DNA of 64,000 nt from Arabidopsis thaliana (taxonomy: Eukaryota > Streptophyta > Magnoliopsida > Brassicales > Brassicaceae): positions 7,689,001 to 7,753,000 of the forward strand of contig NC_003075.7 of the NCBI RefSeq assembly GCF_000001735.4, given 5' to 3'. The notes beneath the pieces were generated by a model. That model had not been told where the DNA came from, ran no database searches, and saw only the letters and a list, made by a program, of their open reading frames with translations. The translations under genes and the position numbers were made by a program. Shown here one piece after another: positions 1-10,952 of this stretch. Positions within the stretch are counted from its first letter, which is position 1. The number at the start of each line of letters is the position of its first letter.

Positions 1-213
1 AACTTATCTTTTATTTGAGACCAAGTCAATGAATCAACTGGGTGTCGCATTGGACCGTCTACACTAGCATTGTTGAAATGCCAACACAACTCCTAAGCAA
101 TCCTTTTTAATCTAAATATCCTCCTAAATCTATCCTTAGATCGAAAAATACCTCTGAACCTTTGCGGGAACCCCTTCTTTTCCTCTCTAGTATGCTTATC
201 TTACTTCCATCTC
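1..213 (-). mobile_element. CACTA (En/Spm) TNP2 transposase fragment, cut by window edge
   Basis: This is the 5'-coding end of the TNP2-like fragment seen complete in later units. The minus strand reads CWHFNNASVDGP..RHPVDS, the N-terminal part of the Transposase_21 (TNP2) domain of plant CACTA elements. Upstream of that the frame is broken, although VPAKVQRYF-like residues remain. The rest of the fragment lies left of the window. It is a fragment inside a tandem repeat, not an element with its own ends. Confidence 0.75.
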
Positions 214-778
214 GAAGCACTATATCTTGGACAGCTAACAAACTCCTCAAACATCTTTCGATAAAGGATGCAATCATGTGTAAATCAAATCATAACTAAA
301 ACCAAAAAGCTTCAAGAGCTTCTTCATCTCATGAACAGATTTTGGAAGAACATTATCCACATGTAACATGTCGTGAACTAATTTCATGAACTGATCAAAT
401 TAGTTCTTGGATATACCACTTTTAACTTTTATGTGGTAGAGAGCCATGATTGTAGACACTTTAGTATAGTTGGGACACGTCGAGTAGAGTAGAGTTCAAC
501 ATCCATCAACTTCTACCTAAACTCAGATTCTTCTTTACTTTCATCATCATCACCCTAATCTCCTCTTTCAGTCTAAAAAAGTGGCGTTTGATGAGAAAAA
601 GGAAAAGTATTAAAAAAGAATTTTTTTCCCTCTTATCATATGTATTCAATTACATGGATATCAAATGACATATATATTAGAAAAACAATTGACATGAATT
701 ATAACTTTTGTTCATGTCATAAGCAGCTGAAGAATTACATAAATTTAAACAGTTTTACAAAAATATTAGAACCCGTTT

Positions 779-1183
779 TCAATACTTCCAACCTCGTATA
801 TATCTTCCAGATGGATTATTATAACTTATTTTAAACCATATCCCACTCATTCTGGCAGTCCATACACGTACTTGACCACATTGAGGAGCCTCTGTATTTT
901 GACTGTATGCTTCTACGTAATTACGATACCTCATGTTAAGCCCTTGCTTAAAGAGACAATGCCATTTTGTTATATTTTTTCCCTCGTCCTGAAGATGAAT
1001 GGTTTTAATAGCATGGAAGTTTAGGTGTTGGACTCCTAAGTCTTTTTTTGTGTAGCGACAATGATATTGGAGAATTCTACCAGGACCGAGATCGTTTATG
1101 ATTACTATTGCATTTTTCTCGCAAGCTTCAGTTTTCGTAGAACAAATAGCAGTAACTAATATAAAAAATATTAAACGTAACAT
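779..1183 (-). CDS. S1/SPH self-incompatibility-like secreted protein, copy 1
   Basis: Single-exon gene for 134 aa. Residues 1-20 are a signal peptide ending TEA before Cys21. The mature part is the plant self-incompatibility S1 fold (SPH family): NDLGPGRILQYHCR (30-43) is the family's first strand signature, and Cys21, Cys42, Cys76 and Cys102 remain for disulphides. Full length for the family. Known S1 proteins are small secreted proteins; the Papaver stigma determinant is one of them, but Arabidopsis SPH proteins have no known role in self-recognition because the species is self-fertile. A TATA-like box lies at 1232-1240, giving a very short leader. The protein is identical to copy 5; copy 2 differs by A25T and copies 3-4 by V10A. 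Confidence 0.93.
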   Translation of the reverse strand: MLRLIFFILVTAICSTKTEACEKNAIVIINDLGPGRILQYHCRYTKKDLGVQHLNFHAIKTIHLQDEGKNITKWHCLFKQGLNMRYRNYVEAYSQNTEAPQCGQVRVWTARMSGIWFKISYNNPSGRYIRGWKY

Positions 1184-1231
1184 TTCTCGGATCTAAATTA
1201 ATTATTGGAGAAACAAGGGCATTAACAAGTA

Positions 1232-1240
1232 GTATTTATA
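1232..1240 (-). promoter_or_regulatory. Putative TATA box of SPH copy 1
   Basis: The minus strand reads TATAAATAC about 50 bases upstream of the ATG, which would place transcription start about 25 bases before the start codon. The same motif at the same distance precedes copies 2-5 (for example 4499-4507), so all five genes keep a core promoter and are potentially expressed. Position and motif only; no expression evidence. Confidence 0.5.
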
Positions 1241-2887
1241 ATTTTTTTTCTCTGTGTGTGTAAGAAGCTTTTTCTTTATATAATATTAACTAAGTTTAGA
1301 CAAAAACATGAACAAATTAAGCCTTTGGTTAGAAGAGATTTTAGGGTCGAAATGTATGCTTAACCATGAAGAATAAATCAAATGAACTAACCTTAGACAT
1401 TAAAATTGACCACAAAACCCAAACTTAACCATATTATAAGTTTAAGAAGTTTATCTAGTTTGACTAAAAACTTTGAAAAAATAACTAGATTGATTGTCAA
1501 TCGAAATAGATAACTAGAGTAAACTAAATTTTCTGTTAAAACACTAATTAACCTTCAATCAAACTTATTATAACCATTATGCCATACCTATAAAAAATTA
1601 TATACAAATTTGATTCTTTAATTAAATAAATAAAAAACACAAAATTAAGAAACAAAAACCAAAAAACATAATAAGTCTCGATTTAGGTTTTTCGTTTCTT
1701 AAGTTTTTTTCTCTCTCACATATTTTCCAATTCATGTTTTATCTTTTTCGATCTTTCTACTAAACCCTAGCCATCTCTCTTTGAATCTAATGCTCCCACA
1801 AAAGATGGCGACCATTTAGACTAGATTTATTTAACTGCGAAATACTTACATCTATGTGTGTATCAACTTCAAGTCGCATTTAAGGTTCCATGATCTTCTC
1901 TCCTTATCATGTATACGTATATGGGTATTTTCTCATATCCATTCTCTGGACTTCCCCTTACCAATTCTCTCTCTGGATTACTAAAACCTTTGTGGAACAT
2001 ACCAAGTATATCATCAGTTGCTTGTCGAACACCTGCATAAAGGTCTGTCATTGAACATGTATGTTCCAAGACAAACACACACACATGGAATTTTGGAGAG
2101 TCGCTTAATGGTGTAGCTCATATCCTCCACATTCACTTTTTAACACAAGACTTGAAAAACAATATAAATGGTGACGATTTATGAACATAAAATCAAAATT
2201 TTATACCATAATTGTTGTCTTCAATCGTGTCTCCAAATGATATTTTGTTTCATAACATTGCAACCAACCAAATCCAAAGAAGACATTTCTAACTTTGAAT
2301 AATGATCATCTTCTTTTTCTTCAATAAAAATACCTAAACTTATCTTCTTCATTGGTAAATTAGGTTTTTCTTCTTCTTGTGGTGGAAACCCGTACAAGCT
2401 AAAATTCCCGTCATCAGAATCTGTTCCATCAGAATCGTCACAATAATCAAAGGTAGATTCTCATCATCATTGTCTTCATCAGTCCTGGTCTTCATCTTCA
2501 ACGGCTTCAACTTCCTGAAACAACTCAGTATCTTCCTTCATCAAATTATTTTTGTTACCTTTGTATCTTGATGTCAATGACACCATCCTTGTCATTTTTA
2601 TAAGATTCAATGCAACTTTCTTCTTCACTTCAACACAAGTCAAATTGTATCGTTCTTCAATTACCCCAAAAAAGTGTGAAAGTGTCTTGAATTACATATA
2701 ATAATGGGTGGTGTATCACGCGGTCTTCGAAATCTTGTAGCTAAACACAATATTACATACTCTGTTCTCCAGCCTGTAACCCTCTAATAGCATTTGTTAA
2801 GTGATATATTTACACAATTTATAGTTTTTTTTCGTTACCAGATATGTTACACTCCTATTTCCCTTTGTCCTTACCAGATATGTTATA

Positions 2888-3480
2888 CTCTTATTTCCCT
2901 TTAACCATACATCTAACCAGTGTCCCTAAGGCAAGATAATCACTAATAGCCCACAACAATATAGTTCTAAGTGTGCAATTCTCCTTCATATAAGAATCAT
3001 AAACCTCTATACATTCTTTCCACAGACCATTTAGATCATCTATAATAGGTGCAAGATACACATCTATGTTGTTGTGTGGTGCAGTTGGTCTAGGGAAGAG
3101 CATAGTCATCATGATGTTCCCAGCCTTCATACACATAGTCGGCAACATGTTGTAGTTGACTAACAACATCGATCATGTACAATACTTTTTTCTGCATAGA
3201 GAACGAGTTCATCCTATCTGTAGAAAAGTCGAGTCGAAGGTTCCTTGGTTTAGTAGAATACTTTGAAAACTTATCTTTTATTTGAGACCAAGTCAATGAA
3301 TCAACTGAGTGTCGTATTGGACCGTCTACACTAGCATTGTTGAAATGCCAACACAACTCCTAAGCAATCCTTTTTAATCTAAATATCCTCCTAAATCTAT
3401 CCTTAGATCGAAAAATACCTCTGAACCTTTGCGGGAACCCCTTCTTTTCCTCTCTAGTATGCTTATCTTACTTCCATCTC
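2888..3480 (-). mobile_element. CACTA TNP2 fragment, type A (frameshifted)
   Basis: Fragment of the TNP2 transposase of a CACTA DNA transposon. The minus strand shows CWHFNNAS, RNLRLDFSTDRMN, then MCMKAGNIMM, NNIDVYLAPIIDDLNGLW and ENCTLRTILLWAISDY, all in family order. Relative to units 3 and 4 there is one extra base near 3132 (GGCAACATG versus GGAACATG), which splits the frame into 88- and 92-codon pieces overlapping at 3090-3169. Only about 150 of the usual 700 or more residues are present, so it cannot encode a transposase. Confidence 0.8.
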
Positions 3481-4045
3481 GAAGCACTATATCTTGGGAA
3501 GCTAACAAACTCCTCAAACATCTTTCGATAAAGGATGCAATCATGTGTAAATCAAATCATAACTAAAACCAAAAAGCTTCAAGAGCTTCTACATCTCATG
3601 AACAGATTTTGGAAGAACATTATCCGCATGTAACATGTCGTGAACCAATTTCATGAACTGATCAAATTAGTTCTTGGATATACCACTTTTAACTTTTATG
3701 TAGTAGAGAGCCATGATTGTAGACACTTTAGTATAGTTGGGACACGTCGAGTAGAGTAGAGTTCAACATCCATCAACTTCTACCTAAACTCAGATTCTTC
3801 TTTACTTTCATCATCATCACCCTGATCTCCACTTTCAGTCTAAAAAAGTGGCGTTTGATGAGAAAAAGGAAAAGTGTTAAAAAAGATTTTTTTTCCCTCT
3901 TATCATATGTATTCAATTACATGGATATCAAATGACATATATATTAGGAAAACAATTGACATGAATTATAACTTTTGTTCATGTCATAAGCAGCTGAAGA
4001 ATTATATAAATTTAAACAGTTTTACAAAAATATTAGAACGCGTTT

Positions 4046-4450
4046 TCAATACTTCCAACCTCGTATATATCTTCCAGATGGATTATTATAACTTATTTTA
4101 AACCATATCCCACTCATTCTGGCAGTCCATACACGTACTTGACCACATTGAGGAGCCTCTGTATTTTGACTGTATGCTTCTACGTAATTACGATACCTCA
4201 TGTTAAGCCCTTGCTTAAAGAGACAATGCCATTTTGTTATATTTTTTCCCTCGTCCTGAAGATGAATGGTTTTAATAGCATGGAAGTTTAGGTGTTGGAC
4301 TCCTAAGTCTTTTTTTGTGTAGCGACAATGATATTGGAGAATTCTACCAGGACCGAGATCGTTTATGATTACTATTGTATTTTTCTCGCAAGCTTCAGTT
4401 TTCGTAGAACAAATAGCAGTAACTAATATGAAAAATATTAAACGTAACAT
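4046..4450 (-). CDS. S1/SPH self-incompatibility-like secreted protein, copy 2
   Basis: Intact 134-aa copy with signal peptide, the NDLGPG signature and four mature cysteines as in copy 1. The only protein difference from copies 1 and 5 is A25T, four residues into the mature chain. Promoter and TATA-like box are conserved (4499-4507). That five copies stay open, while the transposon piece in the same unit is broken in some units, is compatible with constraint on SPH but also with very recent amplification. Confidence 0.93.
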   Translation of the reverse strand: MLRLIFFILVTAICSTKTEACEKNTIVIINDLGPGRILQYHCRYTKKDLGVQHLNFHAIKTIHLQDEGKNITKWHCLFKQGLNMRYRNYVEAYSQNTEAPQCGQVRVWTARMSGIWFKISYNNPSGRYIRGWKY

Positions 4451-6139
4451 TTCTCGGATCTAAATTAATTATTGGAGAAACAAGGGCATTAACAAGTAGT
4501 ATTTATAATTTTTTTTTCTCTGTGTGTGTAAGAAGATTTTTCTTTATATAATATTAACTAAGTTTAGACAAAAACATGAACAAATTAAGCCTTTGGTTAG
4601 AAGAGATTTTAGGGTCGAAATGTATGCTTAACCATGAAGAATAAATCAAATGAACTAACCTTAGACATTAAAATTGACCACAAAACCCAAACTTAACCAT
4701 ATTATAAGTTTAAAAAGTTTATCTAGTTTGACTGAAAACTTTGAAAAAATAACTAGAATGATTGTCAATCGAAATAGATAACTAGAGTAAACTAAATTTT
4801 CTGTTAAAACACTAATTAACCTTCCATCAAACTTATTATAACCATTATGCCATACCTATAAAAAATTATATACAAATTTGATTCTTTAATTAAATAAATA
4901 AAAAACACAAAATTAAGAAACAAAAACCAAAAAACATAATAAGTCTCGATTTAGGTTTTTCGTTTCTTAAGTTTTTTTCTCTCTCACATATTTTCCAATT
5001 CATGTCCTATCTTTTTCGATCTTTCTACTAAACCCTAGCCATCTCTCTTTGAATCTAATGCTCCTACAAAAGATGGCGACGATTCAAACTAGATTTATTT
5101 AACTGCGAAATACTTACATCTATGTGTTTATCAACTTCAAGTCGCATTTAAGGTTCCATGATCTTCTCTCCTTATCATGTATACGTATATGGGTATTTTC
5201 TCATATCCATTCTCTGGACTTCCCCTTACCAATTCTCTCTCTGGATTACTAAAACCTTTGTGGAACATACCAAGTATATCATCAGTTGCTTGTCGAACAC
5301 GTGCATAAAGGTCTGTCATTGAAAATGTATGTTCCAAGACAAACACACACACATGGAATTTTGGAGAGTCGCTTAATGGTGTAGCTCATATCCTCCACAT
5401 TCACTTTTTAACACAAGACTTGAAAAACAATATAAATGGTGACGATTTATGAACATAAAATCAAAATTTTATACCATAATTGTTGTCTTCAATCGTGTCT
5501 CCAAATGATATTTTGTTTCATAACATTTCAACCAACCAAATCCAAAGAAGACATTTCTAACTTTGAATAATGATCATCTTCTTTTTCTTCAATAAAAATA
5601 CCTAAACTCATCTTCTTCATTGGTAAATTAAGTTTTTCTTCTTCTTGTGGTGGAAACCCGTACAAGCTAAAATTCCCGTCATCAGAATCTGTTCCATCAG
5701 AATCGTCACAATAATCAAAGGTAGATTCTCATCATCATTGTCTTCATCTTCAACGGCTTCAACTTCCTGAAACAACTCAGTATCTTCCTTCATCAAATTA
5801 TTTTCGTTACCTTTGTATCTTGATGTCAATGACACCATCCTTGTCATTTTTATAAGATTCAATGCAACTTTCTTCTTCACTTCAACACAAGTCAAATTGT
5901 ATCGCTCTTCAATAACACCAAAAAAGTGTGAAAGTGTCTTGAATTACATATAATAACGGGTGTTGTATCACGCGGTCTTCGAAATCTTGTAGCTAAACAC
6001 AATATTACATACTCTGTTCTCCGGCCTGTAACCCTCTAATAGCATTTGTTAAGTGATATATTTACACAATTTATAGTTTTTTTTCGTTACCAGATATGTT
6101 ACACTCCTATTTCCCTTTGTCCTTACCAGATATGTTACA

Positions 6140-6731
6140 CTCCTATTTCCCTTTAACCATACATCTAACCAGTGTCCCTAAGGCAAGATAATCACTAATA
6201 GCCCACAACAATATAGTTCTAAGTGTGCAATTCTCCTTCATATAAGAATCATAAACCTTTATACATTCTTTCCACAGACCATTTAGATCATCTATAATAG
6301 GTGCAAGATACACATCTATGTTGTTGTGTGGTGCAGTTGGTCTAGGGAAGAGCAAAGTCATCATGATGTTCCCAGCCTTCATACACATAGTCGGAACATG
6401 TTGTAGTTGACTAACAACATCGATCATGTACAATACTTTTTTCTGCATAGAGAACGAGTTCATCCTATCTGTAGAAAAGTCGAGTCGAAGGTTCCTTGGT
6501 TTAGTAGAATACTTTGAAAACTTATCTTTTATTTGAGACCAAGTCAATGAATCAACTGGGTGTCTCATTGGACCGGTTACACTAGCATTGTTGAAATGCC
6601 AACACAACTCCTAAGCAATCCTTTTTAATCTAAATATCCTCCTAAATCTATCCTTAGATCGAAAAATACCTCTGAACCTTTGCGGGAACCCCTTCTTTTT
6701 CTCTCTAGTATGCTTATCTTACTTCCATCTC
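6140..6731 (-). mobile_element. CACTA TNP2 fragment, type B (154-codon open frame)
   Basis: Same TNP2 piece as in unit 2 but without the extra base, so 154 codons read through from CWHFNNAS to GTLVRCMVKGK (6143-6607). The order RNLRLDFSTD - MCMKAGN - NNIDVYLAPIID - ENCTLRTILLW matches the Transposase_21 domain. Type B also reads VTGPMRHP where type A reads VDGP. The frame starts without the preceding zinc-binding region and stops in mid-domain, so this is a captured fragment. Confidence 0.8.
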
Positions 6732-7296
6732 GAAGCACTATATCTTGGGCAGCTAACAAACTCCTCAAACATCTTTCGATAAAGGATGCAATCATGTGTA
6801 AATCAAATCATAACTAAAACCAAAAAGCTTCAAGAGCTTCTTCATCTCATGAACAGATTTTGGAAGAACATTATCCGCATGTAACATGTCGTGAACCAAT
6901 TTCATGAACTGATCAAATTAGTTCTTGGATATACCACTTTTAACTTTTATGTGGTAGAGAGCCATGATTGTAGACACTTTAGTATAGTTGGGACACGTCG
7001 AGTAGAGTAGAGTTCAACATCCATCAACTTCTACCTAAACTCAGATTCTTCTTTACTTTCATCATCATCACCCTGATCTCCACTTTCAGTCTAAAAAAGT
7101 GGCGTTTGATGAGAAAAAGGAAAAGTGTTAAAAAAGATTTTTTTTCCCTCTTATCATATGTATTCAATTACATGGATATCAAATGACATATATATTAGGA
7201 AAACAATTGACATGAATTATAACTTTTGTTCATGTCATAAGCAGCTGAAGAATTATATAAATTTAAACAGTTTTACAAAAATATTAGAACGCGTTT

Positions 7297-7701
7297 TCAA
7301 TACTTCCAACCTCGTATATATCTTCCAGATGGATTATTATAACTTATTTTAAACCATATCCCACTCATTCTGGCAGTCCATACACGTACTTGACCACATT
7401 GAGGAGCCTCTGTATTTTGACTGTATGCTTCTACGTAATTACGATACCTCATGTTAAGCCCTTGCTTAAAGAGACAATGCCATTTTGTTATATTTTTTCC
7501 CTCGTCCTGAAGATGAATGGTTTTAATAGCATGGAAGTTTAGGTGTTGGACTCCTAAGTCTTTTTTTGTGTAGCGACAATGATATTGGAGAATTCTACCA
7601 GGACCGAGATCGTTTATGATTACTATTGCATTTTTCTCGCAAGCTTCAGTTTTCGTAGAACAAATAGCAGTAGCTAATATGAAAAATATTAAACGTAACA
7701 T
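7297..7701 (-). CDS. S1/SPH self-incompatibility-like secreted protein, copy 3
   Basis: Intact 134-aa gene identical in protein to copy 4. Both carry V10A in the hydrophobic core of the signal peptide relative to copies 1, 2 and 5, and Ala25 as in copy 1. Mature cysteines (21, 42, 76, 102) and the C-terminal aromatic pattern SGIWFKISYNNPSG are unchanged. Confidence 0.93.
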   Translation of the reverse strand: MLRLIFFILATAICSTKTEACEKNAIVIINDLGPGRILQYHCRYTKKDLGVQHLNFHAIKTIHLQDEGKNITKWHCLFKQGLNMRYRNYVEAYSQNTEAPQCGQVRVWTARMSGIWFKISYNNPSGRYIRGWKY

Positions 7702-9390
7702 TTCTCGGGTCTAAATTAATTATTGGAGAAACAAGGGCATTAACAAGTAGTATTTATAATTTTTTTTTCTCTTTGTGTGTAAGAAGCTTTTTCTTTATAT
7801 AATATTAACTAAGTTTAGACAAAAACATGAACAAATTAAGCCTTTGGTTAGAAGAGATTTTAGGGTCGAAATGTATGCTTAACCATGAAGAATAAATCAA
7901 ATGAACTAACCTTAGACATTAAAATTGACCACAAAACCCAAACTTAACCATATTATAAGTTTAAGAAGTTTATCTAGTTTGACTGAAAACTTTGAAAAAA
8001 TAACTAGAATGATTGTCAATCGAAATAGATAACTAGAGTAAACTAAATTTTCTGTTAAAACACTAATTAACCTTCAATCAAACTTATTATAACCATTATG
8101 CCATACCTATAAAAAATTATATACAAATTTGATTCTTTAATTAAATAAATAAAAAACACAAAATTAAGAAACAAAAACCAAAAAACATAATAAGTCTCGA
8201 TTTAGGTTTTTCGTTTCTTAAGTTTTTTTCTCTCTCACATATTTTCCAATTCATGTCCTATCTTTTTCGATCTTTCTACTAAACCCTAGCCATCTCTCTT
8301 TGAATCTAATGCTCCCACAAAAGATGGCGACGATTCAGACTAGATTTATTTAACTGCGAAATACTTACATCTATGTGTTTATCAACTTCAAGTCGCATTT
8401 AAGGTTCCATGATCTTCTCTCCTTATCATGTATACGTATATGGGTATTTTCTCATATCCATTCTCTGGACTTCCCCTTACCAATTCTCTCTCTGGATTAC
8501 TAAAACCTTTGTGGAACATACCAAGTATATCATCAGTTGCTTGTCGAACACGTGCATAAAGGTTTGTCATTGAACATGTATGTTCCAAGACAAACACACA
8601 CACATGGAATTTTGGAGAGTCGCTTAATGGTGTAGCTCATATCCTCCACATTCACTTTTTAACACAAGACTTGAAAAACAATATAAATGGTGACGATTTA
8701 TGAACATAAAATCAAAATTTTATACCATAATTGTTGTCTTCAATCGTGTCTCCAAATGATATTTTGTTTCATAACATTTCAACCAACCAAATCCAAAGAA
8801 GACATTTCTAACTTTGAATAATGATCATCTTCTTTTTCTTCAATAAAAATACCTAAACTCATCTTCTTCATTGGTAAATTAAGTTTTTCTTCTTCTTGTG
8901 GTGGAAACCCGTACAAGCTAAAATTCCCGTCATCAGAATCTGTTCCATCAGAATCGTCACAATAATCAAAGGTAGATTCTCATCATCATTGTCTTCATCT
9001 TCAACGGCTTCAACTTCCTGAAACAACTCAGTATCTTCCTTCATCAAATTATTTTCGTTACCTTTGTATCTTGATGTCAATGACACCATCCTTGTCATTT
9101 TTATAAGATTCAATGCAACTTTCTTCTTCACTTCAACACAAGTCAAATTGTATCGCTCTTCAATAACACCAAAAAAGTGTGAAAGTGTCTTGAATTACAT
9201 ATAATAACGGGTGTTGTATCACGCGGTCTTCGAAATCTTGTAGCTAAACACAATATTACATACTCTGTTCTCCGGCCTGTAACCCTCTAATAGCATTTGT
9301 TAAGTGATATATTTACACAATTTATAGTTTTTTTTCGTTACCAGATATGTTACACTCCTATTTCCCTTTGTCCTTACCAGATATGTTACA

Positions 9391-9982
9391 CTCCTATTTC
9401 CCTTTAACCATACATCTAACCAGTGTCCCTAAGGCAAGATAATCACTAATAGCCCACAACAATATAGTTCTAAGTGTGCAATTCTCCTTCATATAAGAAT
9501 CATAAACCTTTATACATTCTTTCCACAGACCATTTAGATCATCTATAATAGGTGCAAGATACACATCTATGTTGTTGTGTGGTGCAGTTGGTCTAGGGAA
9601 GAGCAAACTCATCATGATGTTCCCAGCCTTCATACACATAGTCGGAACATGTTGTAGTTGACTAACAACATCGATCATGTACAATACTTTTTTCTGCATA
9701 GAGAACGAGTTCATCCTATCTGTAGAAAAGTCGAGTCGAAGGTTCCTTGGTTTAGTAGAATACTTTGAAAACTTATCTTTTATTTGAGACCAAGTCAATG
9801 AATCAACTGGGTGTCTCATTGGACCGGTTACACTAGCATTGTTGAAATGCCAACACAACTCCTAAGCAATCCTTTTTAATCTAAATATCCTCCTAAATCT
9901 ATCCTTAGATCGAAAAATACCTCTGAACCTTTGCGGGAACCCCTTCTTTTCCTCTCTAGTATGCTTATCTTACTTCTATCTC
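9391..9982 (-). mobile_element. CACTA TNP2 fragment, type B
   Basis: Second copy of the uninterrupted 154-codon TNP2 piece (9394-9858). It differs from the unit-3 copy by a single residue (GNIMMS versus GNIMMT), which shows how recent the unit 3/unit 4 duplication is. Same truncation points as elsewhere. Confidence 0.8.
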
Positions 9983-10547
9983 GAAGCACTATATCTTGGG
10001 CAGCTAACAAACTCCTCAAACATCTTTCGATAAAGGATGCAATCATGTGTAAATCAAATCATAACTAAAACCAAAAAGCTTCAAGAGCTTCTTCATCTCA
10101 TGAACAGATTTTGGAAGAACATTATCCACATGTAACATGTTGTGAACTAATTTCATGAACTGATCAAATTAGTTCTTAGATATACCACTTTTAACTTTTA
10201 TGTGGTAGAGAGCCATGATTGTAGACACTTTAGTATAGTTGGGACACGTCGAGTAGAGTAGAGTTCAACATCCATCAACTTCTACCTAAACTCAGATTCT
10301 TCTTTACTTTCATCATCATCACCCTGATCTCTACTTTCAGTCTAAAAAAGTGGCGTTTGATGAGAAAAAGGAAAAGTGTTAAAAAAATTTTTTTTTCCCT
10401 CTTATCATATGTATTCAATTACATGGATATCAAATGACATATATATTAGGAAAACAATTGACATGAATTATAACTTTTGTTCATGTCATAAGCAGCTGAA
10501 GAATTACATAAATTTAAACAGTTTTACAAAAATATTAGAACGCGTTT

Positions 10548-10952
10548 TCAATACTTCCAACCTCGTATATATCTTCCAGATGGATTATTATAACTTATTT
10601 TAAACCATATCCCACTCATTCTGGCAGTCCATACACGTACTTGACCACATTGAGGAGCCTCTGTATTTTGACTGTATGCTTCTACGTAATTACGATACCT
10701 CATGTTAAGCCCTTGCTTAAAGAGACAATGCCATTTTGTTATATTTTTTCCCTCGTCCTGAAGATGAATGGTTTTAATAGCATGGAAGTTTAGGTGTTGG
10801 ACTCCTAAGTCTTTTTTTGTGTAGCGACAATGATATTGGAGAATTCTACCAGGACCGAGATCGTTTATGATTACTATTGCATTTTTCTCGCAAGCTTCAG
10901 TTTTCGTAGAACAAATAGCAGTAGCTAATATGAAAAATATTAAACGTAACAT
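10548..10952 (-). CDS. S1/SPH self-incompatibility-like secreted protein, copy 4
   Basis: Intact 134-aa gene, protein identical to copy 3 (V10A, Ala25). Single exon, signal peptide, S1 domain, TATA-like box at the same distance as in copy 1. Sits between a type-B transposon piece and a type-A acidic segment, so the switch between subtypes occurred at or next to this gene. Confidence 0.93.
   Translation of the reverse strand: MLRLIFFILATAICSTKTEACEKNAIVIINDLGPGRILQYHCRYTKKDLGVQHLNFHAIKTIHLQDEGKNITKWHCLFKQGLNMRYRNYVEAYSQNTEAPQCGQVRVWTARMSGIWFKISYNNPSGRYIRGWKY

Larger units (their letters stand above)
1..2834. repeat. Tandem unit 1 (left-truncated) of SPH/CACTA array
   Basis: First visible copy of a 3.25-3.27 kb direct repeat. 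Position 1 corresponds to 3268 of the next unit, so about 430 bases of this unit lie outside the window and the array continues to the left. In plus-strand order it holds the end of a CACTA transposase fragment, an S1/SPH gene (779-1183, minus), an AT-rich stretch, a telobox-like AAACCCTA near 1764, a 71-codon minus-strand reading frame (1869-2084) that I do not recognise, and the acidic coding-like segment near 2380-2680 that is open as 92 codons only in units 2 and 3. Here that segment carries a 16-bp insertion (type A) between two copies of GTCTTCATC. Confidence 0.95.
2835..6086. repeat. Tandem unit 2 of SPH/CACTA array (3252 bp)
   Basis: Second unit. It opens with two adjacent copies of a 35-bp word beginning TTACCAGATATGTTAC, then a type-A TNP2 fragment, the SPH gene (4046-4450), the 71-codon segment (5137-5352, minus) and the acidic segment, here type B. 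Type B lacks the 16-bp insertion and leaves a 92-codon open frame at 5617-5895 (minus) with an acidic run EAVEDEDNDDEN. That segment, with upstream residues FKTLSHFFGVIEERYNLTCVEV, looks like part of a transposase-type protein, but I cannot assign a family. Confidence 0.95.
6087..9337. repeat. Tandem unit 3 of SPH/CACTA array (3251 bp)
   Basis: Third unit. Both diagnostic segments are type B: the TNP2 fragment is open for 154 codons (6143-6607) and the acidic segment lacks the 16-bp insertion and is open for 92 codons (8868-9146). The SPH gene is at 7297-7701 and the 71-codon segment at 8388-8603. The 35-bp leading word is again doubled. Confidence 0.95.

Noticed and set aside
640-834. Plus-strand frames opposite the 3' end of each SPH gene (also 3874-4101, 7125-7352, 10376-10603)
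   Set aside because: They overlap the SPH stop region on the other strand, are repeated only because the unit is repeated, and have no domain or start context.
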